64,000 nucleotides of DNA from Desulfobacteraceae bacterium. GTDB taxonomy: Bacteria > Desulfobacterota > Desulfobacteria > Desulfobacterales > Desulfobacteraceae. Numbering within the stretch: position 1 is the stretch's first letter; the number at the start of each line of letters is the position of its first letter. The stretch is from the NCBI GenBank assembly GCA_024225635.1, contig JAAEMK010001108.1:1-64000 (forward strand), read 5' to 3'. The position numbers and the translations under genes are program-made. Below, piece by piece: positions 33,677 to 43,747 of the stretch. The notes below the pieces were generated by a model, which saw nothing but the letters and a program-made list of their open reading frames with translations, ran no database searches and was not told the DNA's origin.

Positions 33677-34723
33677 ATGGTTAAGGCTGGGAGATCTTGG
33701 TTGCGATCGCTGATGGCGATCCTTGGATTGATTCTGATGGTGGCTCTTCTGCCGGGTCGGGGGTGGAGCGGGGCTCGCACCCTCGAGGACATGGCCGGGC
33801 GCACCGTGACCCTGACAGGGGAGGTGAACCGGATCGTTACCACCTTTAAGCCGTCCTCCCTCTGTCTCTTTTCCCTGGGGCTCCAGGAAAAGCTCGTGGG
33901 CATCGATACCAGTTCCAAGCGGGACCGCTTGCTCAAGGCGGTGATGCCCGGGCTTTCAAAGGTTACCGGGGTGGGGAGTAAGTCCCTTGACATCAATTTT
34001 GAAACCGTGGTGGCCCTGAAACCCGACCTTGTGATTCTCTATGCCCAGAAAAACGGTCTTGAGCTTGCCAACCGGCTGGAGACGATGGGTATTAAAAGCA
34101 TCATTATTCTGCCCGAAAGCTTTGACAGCGTGAAGACCTCCCTTGAAATCATCGCCGCCGCCGCAGGGGTGCCTGGGCGGGCCCGGAAGGTGGAGAAGAT
34201 CATGGACGGTGTGCTCGACATGGTCGAAAAACGGGTGCAAACCCTTTCCCCCGACCGCCGTAAAACCGGCTATTTCGCCTCTCCCCGGGGGTTGTTCAGC
34301 ACGGCCACCGGAAGCATGCTCCAGGACGAGATCTTCACACGGGCCGGGGTGATCAACGTGGCCCATGACCTTAACGGCTATTTCCAGGATATCTCGCCGG
34401 AGCAGTTCATGACCTGGAATCCGGACATGGTGATCCTGTCCCAGCACCTTCACCAGCGGGTGGACAACAAGCTCAACGATCCGGCTCTCAGGCGGGTGAC
34501 CGCTATTTCCAAAAAAGCCGTGTACCGCTCACCCTGTGACCTTGCGCCCTGGGATTTTCCCTCCCCCCTGGCCGCCCTTGGCACCCTGTGGCTTGCCAAC
34601 AAGGCCTATCCCGGCCTCTTTGAAGGGATTGACATTAACCGTGAGATCGACCTTTTTCACATCCGTCTGTTCGGCAAATCCCTGGGCGACATGAACGGCA
34701 ATATCAACGATCAGGTGTATTAA
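33677..34723 (+). CDS. Periplasmic metal-chelate binding protein (importer 2)
   Basis: About 348 residues from the ATG at 33677, chosen because AGGAG lies seven bases upstream and a signal peptide follows (SLMAILGLILMVALLPGRGW). It has the PeriplBP_2 fold: DMAGRTVTLTGEVNRIVTTF, INFETVVALKPDLVILYA, IKSIIILPESFDSVKTSLEI, and MTWNPDMVILSQHLHQRVD. It is the first gene of a seven-gene plus-strand operon. It resembles the importer 1 binding protein in layout, but it has a cleavable signal rather than a lipobox. Confidence 0.9.
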   Translation: MVKAGRSWLRSLMAILGLILMVALLPGRGWSGARTLEDMAGRTVTLTGEVNRIVTTFKPSSLCLFSLGLQEKLVGIDTSSKRDRLLKAVMPGLSKVTGVGSKSLDINFETVVALKPDLVILYAQKNGLELANRLETMGIKSIIILPESFDSVKTSLEIIAAAAGVPGRARKVEKIMDGVLDMVEKRVQTLSPDRRKTGYFASPRGLFSTATGSMLQDEIFTRAGVINVAHDLNGYFQDISPEQFMTWNPDMVILSQHLHQRVDNKLNDPALRRVTAISKKAVYRSPCDLAPWDFPSPLAALGTLWLANKAYPGLFEGIDINREIDLFHIRLFGKSLGDMNGNINDQVY

Positions 34724-34738
34724 AAGAAAATATCAAAA

Positions 34739-35779
34739 GTGATCCCTATTCCAAATCATCGTTCAAAAACGACAAGGCCCCTTGTTGTTTTTCTTTCCGT
34801 GGTGCTTGTGCTCCTGTTCCTGTTATCCCTGGTGATGGGCAGGTTTGAAATCAATGTGTCCGACATCGGGGCCATGATCTCCGCATTTTTATCGGGAAGT
34901 GACGTGGCCGAGGACCTTGTGTCAAAGCAGCTGGTGTTCTGGTGGATACGGCTGCCCCGGTGCATCATGGCCGTGCTGGTGGGCATGGGCCTTTCCGTGT
35001 CCGGGGCCGTGTACCAGGCATTGTTCCGGAATCCCCTCGTGTCCCCGGATATCCTGGGGGTGGCCGCGGGCTGCACCTTTGGCGCTGCCCTGGGGCTTAT
35101 GCTGCCGGGATACAGCTTCTCCCTGGTGAATATCCTCTCCTTCGGGTTCGGCCTTGCGGCCGTTGCCATGGCCGTGGGCATCGCCCGGCTCATCTCGGTG
35201 AAGCCCGTGATCGTGCTGGTGCTGGCCGGCATGGTGGTGATGTCCTTTTTCAATGCCCTTCTCATGATACTCAAATATTTTTCCGATCCCTTTGATGAGC
35301 TGCCGAGCATCGTGTTCTGGATCATGGGCAGCCTCAGCCGGGTGACCTGGAACGATCTTATGATCATCGCTCCCGTGACGGGGGCGGGGATTGCCTGCTT
35401 CATGCTCCTGCGGTTCCGGCTCAACATCCTCTCTTTGGGGGACATCCGGTCAAAATCCCTGGGCATGAACCCTGCGGTGTTCCGGTCGGTTTTCATTGTG
35501 GCAAGTTCCTTTCTGGTTGCCATGACCGTTGCCACCTGCGGCCAGATCAGCTGGATCGGTTTGATCATTCCCCACATGGCACGAACCCTGGTGGGGCCGG
35601 AGCATGAACGCATGCTGCCCGTGACCGCGCTTCTGGGGGCCATTTTTCTTCTTGCCGCGGACGGGGCGGCCCGGTCTGTCTCATCCGCCGAGATCCCGGT
35701 GGGTATCATCACCGCCCTTACAGGCGCTCCCATCTTCGGGTATCTTCTCTATAAGAACAGGGGGAGCGGATGGCTGTGA
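34739..35779 (+). CDS. FecCD/BtuC-type ABC permease (importer 2)
   Basis: 346 residues from a GTG at 34739; the ribosome site is weak and translation may be coupled to the binding-protein gene 15 bases upstream. About nine to ten membrane helices are visible, with the family motifs RLPRCIMAVLVGMGLSVSGA, NPLVSPDILGVAAG, GLIIPHMARTLVGPEHERML and GAPIFGYLLYKNRG. It overlaps the ATPase gene by 10 bases. It should form the inner-membrane channel for the chelate delivered by the binding protein. Confidence 0.9.
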   Translation: MIPIPNHRSKTTRPLVVFLSVVLVLLFLLSLVMGRFEINVSDIGAMISAFLSGSDVAEDLVSKQLVFWWIRLPRCIMAVLVGMGLSVSGAVYQALFRNPLVSPDILGVAAGCTFGAALGLMLPGYSFSLVNILSFGFGLAAVAMAVGIARLISVKPVIVLVLAGMVVMSFFNALLMILKYFSDPFDELPSIVFWIMGSLSRVTWNDLMIIAPVTGAGIACFMLLRFRLNILSLGDIRSKSLGMNPAVFRSVFIVASSFLVAMTVATCGQISWIGLIIPHMARTLVGPEHERMLPVTALLGAIFLLAADGAARSVSSAEIPVGIITALTGAPIFGYLLYKNRGSGWL

Positions 35780-36579
35780 TCCTTAAGTGTAACGCCCTTG
35801 GTTTCAGGTACGGGAAGACCCAAATTCTCCGGGATATCTCCTTTGATGTGGAACCCGGCCTCTTTTACGCCATCCTTGGAAAGAACGGCTCCGGCAAGAC
35901 AACCCTGCTCCATTGCCTCAACGGGATTCTTTCCCCCGGCCAGGGCGGAGTCGAGATCGAGGGCCGGAATATCGCAGCCCTGTCCAGGAAAGAGATTGCC
36001 CGGCATATCAGCCTCGTCCCCCAGGAGCACATGGATGTCTTTCCCTTTAAGGTGCTGGACGTGGTGGTCATGGGCCGGGCGCCTTTTCTCGGGATGACGG
36101 CGACACCGGGGGAGGAGGATTACCGCCTGGCCATGGACGCTTTGAAGATGCTGGGCTGCGAGAAGCTCGCCGATTGCAATTTCAACCGGATCTCCGGGGG
36201 GGAGCGCCAGATCACGCTCCTGGCCACGGCCCTGGTTCAGACAAGCAAGATCATGCTCCTGGACGAACCCACCAACCACCTTGACTTCAATAACCAGTAC
36301 CGCCTGCTCTCCCGGATCAAAGGGTTGTGCAGGACAAGGAAAACAAGCGTGATCGCCACCATGCACGATCCCAACATGGCCATGCTGTTCGCCGACCGGG
36401 TGATCATGGTGAAAAACGGCGGGATCGTCGCCAAGGGCAGCGCCAAAGAAACCATGACCACCTCCAATATCGACACCCTGTACGGGATAAAAACGGTGGA
36501 GATCGGCCGGTTCGACAACAAACAATTCTTTCTGCCGGAGTCGGCGTTTTTCGACCCGGACACAGAAGACGGAGCATAA
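35770..36579 (+). CDS. FecE/BtuD-type ABC transporter ATPase (importer 2)
   Basis: 269 residues with Walker A GKNGSGKTT, signature ISGGERQITLLATAL, Walker B IMLLDEPTNHLD and H-loop MHDPNMA. Same branch as the importer 1 ATPase. It overlaps the permease by 10 bases and is followed 6 bases later by the THEP1-like NTPase, so the transporter and the following membrane and chelation genes are expressed together. Confidence 0.92.
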   Translation: MAVILKCNALGFRYGKTQILRDISFDVEPGLFYAILGKNGSGKTTLLHCLNGILSPGQGGVEIEGRNIAALSRKEIARHISLVPQEHMDVFPFKVLDVVVMGRAPFLGMTATPGEEDYRLAMDALKMLGCEKLADCNFNRISGGERQITLLATALVQTSKIMLLDEPTNHLDFNNQYRLLSRIKGLCRTRKTSVIATMHDPNMAMLFADRVIMVKNGGIVAKGSAKETMTTSNIDTLYGIKTVEIGRFDNKQFFLPESAFFDPDTEDGA

Positions 36580-36585
36580 GCAAAC

Positions 36586-37122
36586 ATGCAGATTATCATC
36601 ACAGGGGATGTGCAGTCGGGAAAATCCACCCTGGCGGCGGGGCTCGTAAAGTTCCTGGAAAAGAGGGGCGTGGCCATGGCAGGCATACTCGCCATCGGGC
36701 TCTGGAAGGACGACCAGCGCCACGGGTTCGACCTGGTGGATCTGAAAACTTGCGAAAAGACCCCCCTTGCAAGGCGCAGGATTGATCCCGCAGACGGCTC
36801 CATCACCCCGTTTCAATTCTTCGATACGGGCATGGCCGCAGGGGAAAAGGCCCTTGACGCAGCCCGCTGCCACAATGCTTCCGTGATCATGGTGGACGAG
36901 GTGGGCAAGCTCGAACTCAAGGGCAAGGGCTGGGCGCCCTTTCTCGATTCCCTTCTTGCCATCGAACCGGCCGTTCATATCTGGATCGTTCGGGAAAGCC
37001 TGGTGGCGGAGGTGTGCCGACGCTGGCAATTTCAAACACCTGTCATCGTCCGCGCGGACGACGGCGACAGCCTTGAAAGACTCAAGGCATTATGCATAAA
37101 GGAACATCACAATGACAACTGA
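36586..37122 (+). CDS. THEP1-like nucleoside-triphosphatase (P-loop)
   Basis: 178 residues. Walker A is ITGDVQSGKST at residues 4-14, and Walker B is VIMVDEVGKLEL around 99-110. The size and the DEVGKLEL motif are those of the THEP1/DUF2478 family of NTPases, whose physiological role is not settled. In this operon it could be a nucleotide-dependent helper of metal or cofactor handling. It overlaps the following membrane gene by 11 bases. Confidence 0.8.
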   Translation: MQIIITGDVQSGKSTLAAGLVKFLEKRGVAMAGILAIGLWKDDQRHGFDLVDLKTCEKTPLARRRIDPADGSITPFQFFDTGMAAGEKALDAARCHNASVIMVDEVGKLELKGKGWAPFLDSLLAIEPAVHIWIVRESLVAEVCRRWQFQTPVIVRADDGDSLERLKALCIKEHHNDN

Positions 37123-37873
37123 TCTTCCCCTTTTCATCTATTGGGGCATGGCCGGGTGCTTTTCAACGGCCCTGGTCCTGGGGCTTTTTAAGCAGAGGGG
37201 CTTGAGCCGGGCGGCAGGCATTGCCGGAACCCTTGTGAGCGGGGCCGGGGTGGTTTGCCTCATGGTTACGGAACAACGGCTTCCCCTGTACGGCTCCCTT
37301 GAGTCCATCATCTATGTTTCGTTTCTCCTGACCCTGCTGGAGCTGTTTGCCGCTCCCCGGGCAAGGGCGGGTTCCAGGAACATCCCCCATCTTCTGGCCC
37401 TTGGGATCATCTGTATCCTGCTGACCCTCCAGGTCCGGCGAACCATGGCGTTCAACCCCGATTTTTTCATGTATGATAATCTTTGGGTCAATATCTTTTT
37501 TAACCTGCGTCTGGTGGCCGTGTCCCTTCTTTCCTGGGCTGCCGTGCTTTTCCTGGCCGGGGGATGGTCCCTTTCCAAATCAGGGGATCAGGACCGGGAG
37601 GCTCGGGACAGGCTCATGGCGGGGGGGCGCAATTTCCTGTTGACCGGCATTGCCGTCTATCTTTCCAGTGAATGGTCCGGTTCCCTCTGGTGCCTCAACT
37701 GGATGGGGGATTCCTGGCAGTGGAGCAGGGGCTTTTTCAAGTCAGGCATCATCTTTCTGCTGGTCATGGCGGCAAGTCATCTGCCTCGGTCCCTGGCAGC
37801 TTCAGACAGGGTAAAGGCGCTTTTGGGTTCCTGTCCTGCCGTTTACATTCTTTGGATGCTGTTCCAGCATTGA
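37112..37873 (+). CDS. CcsA/ResC-like cytochrome c assembly membrane protein (short)
   Basis: 253 residues with about seven to eight membrane helices. The segment GDSWQWSRGFFKSG near residue 198 resembles the tryptophan-rich (WWD) haem-binding region of the CcsA/CcmC family, and the helix order fits. It is shorter than typical CcsA. In system II cytochrome c assembly CcsA works with ResB; here a ResB-like gene follows 11 bases later, so the pair is probably retained. Whether it moves haem or serves the metal importer is unknown. Confidence 0.7.
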   Translation: MTTDLPLFIYWGMAGCFSTALVLGLFKQRGLSRAAGIAGTLVSGAGVVCLMVTEQRLPLYGSLESIIYVSFLLTLLELFAAPRARAGSRNIPHLLALGIICILLTLQVRRTMAFNPDFFMYDNLWVNIFFNLRLVAVSLLSWAAVLFLAGGWSLSKSGDQDREARDRLMAGGRNFLLTGIAVYLSSEWSGSLWCLNWMGDSWQWSRGFFKSGIIFLLVMAASHLPRSLAASDRVKALLGSCPAVYILWMLFQH

Positions 37874-37884
37874 CAGGAGGCGTT

Positions 37885-38694
37885 ATGATCCGGTTTTTTT
37901 CTTCCATTCGACTGACTTTTATATTGCTGGTGATGCTGGTTTTCCTGTTGTGGATGGGCACGGTTTTTTCCCTGTTTCCCGATCTCAAGGACGGCATCCA
38001 GCTCATGAATGACGTCCTGATCTACCAGTGGTTCTTTTCGGCCTGGCATGACGGCTGGATACTGCCGGTCTGGTTCCTCGCCATATGCGTTGTCGCAGGG
38101 CTTCTTTTTGTGAACACCCTGGTGTGCAGCGTCACAAAACAGCTGGTGACGGCCCTGAAGGTGGCGACCCTCAGGCGATGGTCCTTTTTTATGGTCCATA
38201 TCTTTTTCCTAGTGGTGCTCTTCTGCCACGGCATTTCGCTGGTGGCCGGGCATAAGACGAGCAACATCGAACTGTTTGAAGGGGATGTCCATCAAATCGG
38301 CAGCCTCACCGTCCAGGTGCAGGGGATCACATTCAGTGACGATTCCGAATTCCTGAAGCTCGGGCCCAGGAAGAGCCGGGAACTCATGACCCGGGATAAA
38401 TTCCACAGAACAGCCAATTTTGCCGAACTCCGTGTCACGGAAGGGGATAAGCCCGCGGTTTCAGGGCGGGTCATGATGCTCTCCCCCCTTAAATGGGGCA
38501 TCACCCGGTGCACCCTGACAAAGTTCATCTACGGCAGGGGCAGCCACGAAGGTGAGATCGGCATCAGCCTCAACGTGACCCGGAACGCGTTTACACAATT
38601 GTTTTTCGTAATATATGCACTAATGATATTCTCCCTGGTGTGCTTCATTGTCATTACCTGGACACCCCAGGGTCGAAAAGGAGTGATTCAATGA
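37885..38694 (+). CDS. ResB-like membrane protein (short)
   Basis: 269 residues from the ATG at 37885 (GGAGG five bases upstream). There are four membrane helices with the ResB pattern: two at the N-terminus (FFSSIRLTFILLVMLVFLLW and after), one near 95-115 (FFMVHIFFLVVLFCHGISLV), a periplasmic domain (about 125-225), and a C-terminal helix (about 235-258). Full-length ResB proteins are about twice as long, so this is a reduced version. It overlaps the DUF364 gene by ATGA (38691-38694). Confidence 0.75.
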   Translation: MIRFFSSIRLTFILLVMLVFLLWMGTVFSLFPDLKDGIQLMNDVLIYQWFFSAWHDGWILPVWFLAICVVAGLLFVNTLVCSVTKQLVTALKVATLRRWSFFMVHIFFLVVLFCHGISLVAGHKTSNIELFEGDVHQIGSLTVQVQGITFSDDSEFLKLGPRKSRELMTRDKFHRTANFAELRVTEGDKPAVSGRVMMLSPLKWGITRCTLTKFIYGRGSHEGEIGISLNVTRNAFTQLFFVIYALMIFSLVCFIVITWTPQGRKGVIQ

Positions 38695-39431
38695 ATCAGA
38701 AACAGTTGATCGATCTTGTTTTAAGCCAGCTGGACAACCTACCGGACCAGGAGGTCACCCGGCTTACCTATGGAGCGCACATCGTAGGGGTGGAGAGCCG
38801 TACCGTCGGCCTTGCCACCTGGGCCTGCGGAAAACACCCCATTCCCGTTAACACGCTTCCGGAACTTGACGGGTCCTGTTCCGCAAAGGAGCTTGCCCAG
38901 TATCTCCGCGAGGATGATCCCCTGAAAAGTTCCCTGGGCATGGCCGCCCTCAATTCCCTGCTCCCCGATCCCTCCCCCGAAGATGTGATTGATGTCAATG
39001 CCGGTGATCTGATCCTGGACCTTGGCAAGGAAAAAAGGGTTGCCGTCATCGGCCATTTTCCCTTTGTGGAGCGTATGAAGGGGAAGTTCAAGGAACTCAT
39101 CGTGTTTGAGAAAAAGCCCCAGTCCGGGGACCTTGACGCAGATCTTATCCCGGAACGCCTGCCGTCGGCGGATATCGTCGCCGTCACGGCCACCACCTTT
39201 TCCAACGGCACCCTGGCCGGTATCCTCTCCAATAGCTCGGAATCGGCCGCAAAGCTCATAATCGGTCCCAGCACCCCGGTCTCGCCCGTCCTGTTTAAGC
39301 TCGGGTTCGATTATGTGGCCGGCATCGTGGTCAATGACAAGGAAACCGTGTGGCAGGGAATCGAGGACGGCCGTTCCTTCAAGCAGATCAAGGGCGTCCG
39401 CCACGTGATCCTCAAGCGGGGTCAGGCCTAG
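38691..39431 (+). CDS. DUF4213/DUF364 putative heavy-metal chelation protein
   Basis: 246 residues from the ATG at 38691 (AAGGAG eight bases upstream). Residues ~1-90 match the enolase-N-like DUF4213 domain (EVTRLTYGAHIVGVESRTVG and AKELAQYLREDDPLKSSLGM), and ~105-245 the Rossmann-like DUF364 domain (VAVIGHFPFVERMKGKFKEL and IVAVTATTFSNGTLAGIL). Structural work on a relative from Desulfitobacterium proposed a role in heavy-metal chelation. Its place as the last gene of an ABC metal-chelate importer operon fits release or processing of the imported chelate, but the reaction is unknown. Confidence 0.85.
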   Translation: MNQKQLIDLVLSQLDNLPDQEVTRLTYGAHIVGVESRTVGLATWACGKHPIPVNTLPELDGSCSAKELAQYLREDDPLKSSLGMAALNSLLPDPSPEDVIDVNAGDLILDLGKEKRVAVIGHFPFVERMKGKFKELIVFEKKPQSGDLDADLIPERLPSADIVAVTATTFSNGTLAGILSNSSESAAKLIIGPSTPVSPVLFKLGFDYVAGIVVNDKETVWQGIEDGRSFKQIKGVRHVILKRGQA

Positions 39432-39442
39432 CACAAATTAAA

Positions 39443-39542
39443 GGGGTCAGGCTTAGCTTATTGGGCCTTTGTCCTGGAGTTGCGATGATGAGGGCAATAA
39501 GCTAAGCCTGCCCCCTGCGTTTTCTAAGCTAAGCCTGATCCC
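39443..39542. repeat. REP-like inverted repeat cluster
   Basis: GGGGTCAGGCTTAGCTTA (39443-39460) is matched by its near-perfect reverse complement TAAGCTAAGCCTGCCCC (39498-39514), and a third partial copy TAAGCTAAGCCTGATCCC follows (39525-39542). It lies between the ends of two convergent operons. The pattern is typical of repeats moved by REP-associated tyrosine transposases, and it may also act as a bidirectional stop. Confidence 0.7.
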
Positions 39543-39564
39543 GGATGCGACCCCGGATGCGCAA

Positions 39565-41589
39565 TTAACCTTTTGATTCATTATTCGTCGGGAGCATCTG
39601 GTATTTTTTCGGTCCTGTCGGCTGAGCCTTTTCTGGTGGGCCGGGCAGGGAGTTGCGGGTTGCTGTCAAAGGCGGCGTATCGGGTGCAGGTATTGAACTG
39701 TTCCGGGGGGCAGGGCTGGTTCCGGTAATCAGCATCGTAAGCTCGCTCACCAACCCGCGCATATGTTCGGCCTGTGCGTTCATCTCCTCGGACGCCCCGG
39801 CATTTTCGTCGGCATTGGACGCATTTTGCTGGACGATCCTGTCCATCTCGGTCACGGCGGTATTAACCTGGTCGATTCCAATGGACTGCTCGTTGGAAGC
39901 GGTGGAAATTTCGGCAATCAGCTCACGCACCTTGGATGAACTTTCGGTGACCCGGGCGAAGGCTTCATCGCTTTTGGTCACAAGTTCTGATCCGTACATT
40001 ACCTTCTCAACCGTCCCCTCGATCATATCCGCCGTATTCCTCGCAGCCTCGGCGGCCCTCATGGCCAGGTTTCGCACTTCATCGGCCACCACGGCAAAGC
40101 CAGCGCCGACCTCACCGGCCCTGGCCGCCTCCACTGCGGCGTTCAACGCCAGCAAATTGGTCTGAAAGGCGATCTCATCAATGGTTTTTATTATTTTGGA
40201 TGTTTCAGTGCTGGCGTTTGATATCTCATTCATTGAGTCGGTGAGTTCCGTCATGGATTGGGCGGCAAGGGTGATAACCTGGTTGGCCTCTTTTGTCAGG
40301 TTGTCCGCCTGGGAGGCATTGGAGGCATTCTGGCGGGTCATGGCAGCCATCTCTTCCAGGGAAGAGGAGGTCTCTTCAATGGAAGCGGCCTGCCTGGACG
40401 ACCCTTCCGCAAGTTGCTGGCTGCCGCATGACACCTGACGGGATGCGACGTTTACCTGATCCGTACCGTGATTCAAGCCGCCGACAATGCGGAGAATCGG
40501 ACGGGAGATCCCCCGGGCGACAAACCACAGAAGGATGATCCCGGTCATGGCGCAAAGTATACTGATCCCGACCATTTGCCAAACGGTTCGCATGGCTGCC
40601 GACATCTGGGCAGTGGCCCTGGCAGTGATCTTTTCCGCAGGAACAACAAGGGCAACGCACCAAGGAGTATGGGTCGTGCCTATCTGGATCGGCGTAAAGG
40701 CCGACAGGTTTTTGTCATCAAGAGCAATCCAGTTTTCTCCTTTGCGAAATCTTTCAATATTTTTTTGCCAGCCCTTATGCATCTCTTTCGTCATCTTGCC
40801 CGCAAAATCGGGCTGTCCGGTCACCCCGGCAAGGGTACCGTTGTGGGAAATAATTATGATACGGGCAAAGCCGTCAAAGATATTCTCGACATTATCAGCC
40901 ATCTCTTGAACAAATCCCAAATCCAGATCCACCCCCACCATGCCGTAAAAACTACCATCCACAAGAATAGGCGCCACCAGGGATGTCATCAGGGTCGGTT
41001 TCCCCTGAACAGGATAGACATAGGGGTCAATGGTGCATTGGCGTTTTGTTCTTTTCGGCAATAGATAGTAGTCTCCGTTTCCCTCCTTATCGTATTCAAC
41101 CAGTGCTTCCTTGACGAGACTATCCTGTGCGTCGCGGCTCCAATAGGGGACAAAGCGGCCCGTTTTATCGTGTCCCTCGGTGTCTTTATAGAGATCATCC
41201 AGGTTGTCCAGGGCATTGGGTTCCCAACCCGAACCTATGCCCACAATATGGGGGGTTCGTTTCAGGACTGTTTTCAGGATAGTGTTCAGGGAATCCCGGC
41301 TATTCAAGTGGCTCTTGCCATCCTTAACGCCTGAAAATGTATCTGCCAGCGTTTGGGCCAGGATCATGGAACCTTCCAGTTTCATCTTCAAATAGTTTGA
41401 TTTTTGTTCCACAATGGCTACAGCCTTGGCCTTCGCTTCCTTAATGGCCTCTGCACGGGCATTTTCCGTGGCTATGCGGGCTGTATTTCTCATATTATAG
41501 GCGGAAAAAAGAATAATAATAAAGGCCGTGATGGTCAGACAAACCCCCGCCCAACCAATAATTTTAAGTTGTAGACTTTTGAGTTTCAT
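39565..41589 (-). CDS. Methyl-accepting chemotaxis protein with dCache sensor (receptor A)
   Basis: 674 residues. Membrane helices at about 9-31 and 335-357 flank a large periplasmic dCache domain (about 40-325). The cytoplasmic part has the conserved hairpin [20 protein letters not shown] and the downstream [20 protein letters not shown]. There is no classical CheR-binding pentapeptide at the end; both receptors end in a shared YQMLP followed by a short acidic tail. It is closely similar to the upstream receptor B (about 80% by eye), with the main differences in the sensor domain. Last gene of a three-gene operon with the solute-binding protein. Confidence 0.92.
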   Translation of the reverse strand: MKLKSLQLKIIGWAGVCLTITAFIIILFSAYNMRNTARIATENARAEAIKEAKAKAVAIVEQKSNYLKMKLEGSMILAQTLADTFSGVKDGKSHLNSRDSLNTILKTVLKRTPHIVGIGSGWEPNALDNLDDLYKDTEGHDKTGRFVPYWSRDAQDSLVKEALVEYDKEGNGDYYLLPKRTKRQCTIDPYVYPVQGKPTLMTSLVAPILVDGSFYGMVGVDLDLGFVQEMADNVENIFDGFARIIIISHNGTLAGVTGQPDFAGKMTKEMHKGWQKNIERFRKGENWIALDDKNLSAFTPIQIGTTHTPWCVALVVPAEKITARATAQMSAAMRTVWQMVGISILCAMTGIILLWFVARGISRPILRIVGGLNHGTDQVNVASRQVSCGSQQLAEGSSRQAASIEETSSSLEEMAAMTRQNASNASQADNLTKEANQVITLAAQSMTELTDSMNEISNASTETSKIIKTIDEIAFQTNLLALNAAVEAARAGEVGAGFAVVADEVRNLAMRAAEAARNTADMIEGTVEKVMYGSELVTKSDEAFARVTESSSKVRELIAEISTASNEQSIGIDQVNTAVTEMDRIVQQNASNADENAGASEEMNAQAEHMRGLVSELTMLITGTSPAPRNSSIPAPDTPPLTATRNSLPGPPEKAQPTGPKKYQMLPTNNESKG

Positions 41590-41662
41590 TGTTCTGACTC
41601 CTTGATTAAGTCATGCGGGTCCGACCTCTGTAAATCCTTTTATGGAGGTCGGACAAAATATA

Positions 41663-43699
41663 CTAACCGTTTGGGTCATCCCCCGTTGGGAGCATCTGAT
41701 ATTCCTCCGGCCCTGGCAGCTGAGCCGTTTCTTGTGAGCCGGGCAGGGACTTGTAGGGATCTGCCAAAGGCGGCGTATCGGGTGCAAGCGCTGACCTGTC
41801 TGACCTGTTACGGGGGGCAGGGCTGCTTCCGGTAATCAGCATCGTAAGCTCGCTCACCAGCTTGCGCATCTGTTCGGCCTGTGCGTTCATCTCCTCGGAC
41901 GCGCCGGCATTTTCGTCGGCATTGGACGCATTTTGCTGGACGATCATGTCCATCTCGGCCACGGCGGTGTTGACCTGGTCGATACCAATGGACTGCTCGT
42001 TGGAAGCGGTGGAAATTTCGGCAATCAGCTCACGCACCCTGGATGAACTTTCGGTAACCCGGGTGAAGGCTTCATCGCTCCTGGTCACAAGTTCCGATCC
42101 GTACATTACCTTCTTGACCGTCCCCTCGATCATATCCGCCGTATTTTTCGCCGCCTCGGCGGCTCTCATTGCCAGGTTTCGCACTTCATCGGCCACTACG
42201 GCAAAGCCGGCGCCGATCTCGCCGGCTCTGGCCGCCTCCACTGCGGCGTTCAACGCCAGCAGATTGGTCTGAAAGGCGATCTCATCAATGGTTTTTATAA
42301 TTTCGGATGTTTCAGTGCTGGCTTTTGATATTTCATCCATTGAGTCTGTGAGTTCCGTCATGGATTGGGCGGCAAGGGTGATAACCTGGTTGGCCTCTTT
42401 AGTCAGGCTGTCCGCCTGGGAGGCATGGGAGGCATTCTGGCGGGTCATGGCAGCCATCTCTTCCAGGGAGGAGGAGGTCTCTTCAATGGAAGCGGCCTGC
42501 CTGGATGACCCTTCCGCAAGTTGCCGGTTGCCTGATGAAACATGTCTGGATGCAGCGTTAACCTGATCCGTACCGAAATTCAGGCCATCGACAATGCGCA
42601 GAATCGGACGGGAGATTCCCAGGGCGACAAACCACAAAAGGAGGAGCCCTGCCATGGCGCAAAGAATGCTGATACCTACCATTTGCCAGACGGTTCGCAT
42701 GGCCGCCGACATCTGGGCCGTGGCCCTGGCAGTGATCTTTTTGGCCGGAATAACAAGGGCGACACACCACGGCGTTTGTGATGTCCCGATCTCTATGGGC
42801 GAAAAGGCCGAAAGATTCCTGTCATCGAGCTCAATCCACTTTTCTCCTGTGCGAAATCTTTCAAGCCTCGGTTTCCAGTCGTCATGCCTCTTTTCAACCG
42901 GTTCGCCCACAAACTCGGCCTGTCCGGTCTCTCCGGCAACGGTACCGTTGTGGGAAACAATCATGATCCGGGCAGAGCCGTCAAAGATATCCTTGATATT
43001 ATCCGCCATTTCTTGAATGAATTGCAGATCCATATCCACCCCCACCGCGCCATAAAAAATCTCGTCGACAAGAATAGGCGCCACCAGGGTGGTCATCAGG
43101 GTGGGGGTCCCCTGAACAGGATAGACATAGGGGTCAATGATGCACTGGCGTCTTGTTTTTTGGGGTAATAGATAGTAGTCTCCGTTTCCCTCCTTATCGT
43201 AGTCAACCGATGTTTCCTTGGCGATATTTCCCTGTGCGTCGCGGCTCCAATAGGGAAGAAACCGGCCTGTCATATCGTGTCCCTCGGTTCCCCTGTAAAG
43301 ATCATCCAGGTTATCAAGGGCATTGGGTTCCCAGCACGTGCCCGTACCCACAATTTGCGGGTTTCGCTCCAGTACCATTATCATAATATGATTCAGGGAA
43401 TCCCGGCCCATTTTCAGGCGAACCCTCTTGTCCTTAATTCCAGCAAATGTATCCGCCATTGTACGGGAAATAATCATTGAACCTTCCAGTTCCGTCTTCA
43501 AATAGTTTGATTTCTCCGCGACAATGGCGCCGGCCTTGGCCTTTGCCTCCTTGATGGCCTCTGCACGGGCCTCTCCTATGGCTGTGCGGGCAGTATTTCT
43601 CATATTAACGGCGGAGAAAAGAATAATGACGGAAGCCGTTATGGCCAGACAAACTCCGGCCCAACCAACAATTTTAAGTTGAAGACTTTTGAGTCTCAT
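41663..43699 (-). CDS. Methyl-accepting chemotaxis protein with dCache sensor (receptor B)
   Basis: 678 residues with the same architecture as receptor A: first membrane helix ([20 protein letters not shown]), dCache domain, second helix (about 338-360), and signalling hairpin with [20 protein letters not shown]. The C-terminus ends in [12 protein letters not shown]. The tandem duplication is recent, since the DNA of the cytoplasmic parts is nearly identical. It follows the orphan solute-binding protein by 48 bases on the same strand, suggesting that the binding protein presents ligands to it. Confidence 0.92.
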   Translation of the reverse strand: MRLKSLQLKIVGWAGVCLAITASVIILFSAVNMRNTARTAIGEARAEAIKEAKAKAGAIVAEKSNYLKTELEGSMIISRTMADTFAGIKDKRVRLKMGRDSLNHIMIMVLERNPQIVGTGTCWEPNALDNLDDLYRGTEGHDMTGRFLPYWSRDAQGNIAKETSVDYDKEGNGDYYLLPQKTRRQCIIDPYVYPVQGTPTLMTTLVAPILVDEIFYGAVGVDMDLQFIQEMADNIKDIFDGSARIMIVSHNGTVAGETGQAEFVGEPVEKRHDDWKPRLERFRTGEKWIELDDRNLSAFSPIEIGTSQTPWCVALVIPAKKITARATAQMSAAMRTVWQMVGISILCAMAGLLLLWFVALGISRPILRIVDGLNFGTDQVNAASRHVSSGNRQLAEGSSRQAASIEETSSSLEEMAAMTRQNASHASQADSLTKEANQVITLAAQSMTELTDSMDEISKASTETSEIIKTIDEIAFQTNLLALNAAVEAARAGEIGAGFAVVADEVRNLAMRAAEAAKNTADMIEGTVKKVMYGSELVTRSDEAFTRVTESSSRVRELIAEISTASNEQSIGIDQVNTAVAEMDMIVQQNASNADENAGASEEMNAQAEQMRKLVSELTMLITGSSPAPRNRSDRSALAPDTPPLADPYKSLPGSQETAQLPGPEEYQMLPTGDDPNG

Positions 43700-43747
43700 C
43701 GTTCAGGCTCCTTGACTTATTGAATATTGATTGAAACCGGATAATAT

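Noticed and set aside
35749-37035. 428-codon open frame on the minus strand opposite importer 2 ATPase and the NTPase
   Set aside because: The opposite strand carries an intact ABC ATPase and P-loop NTPase with all motifs. The antisense frame has no family signature and spans two real genes.
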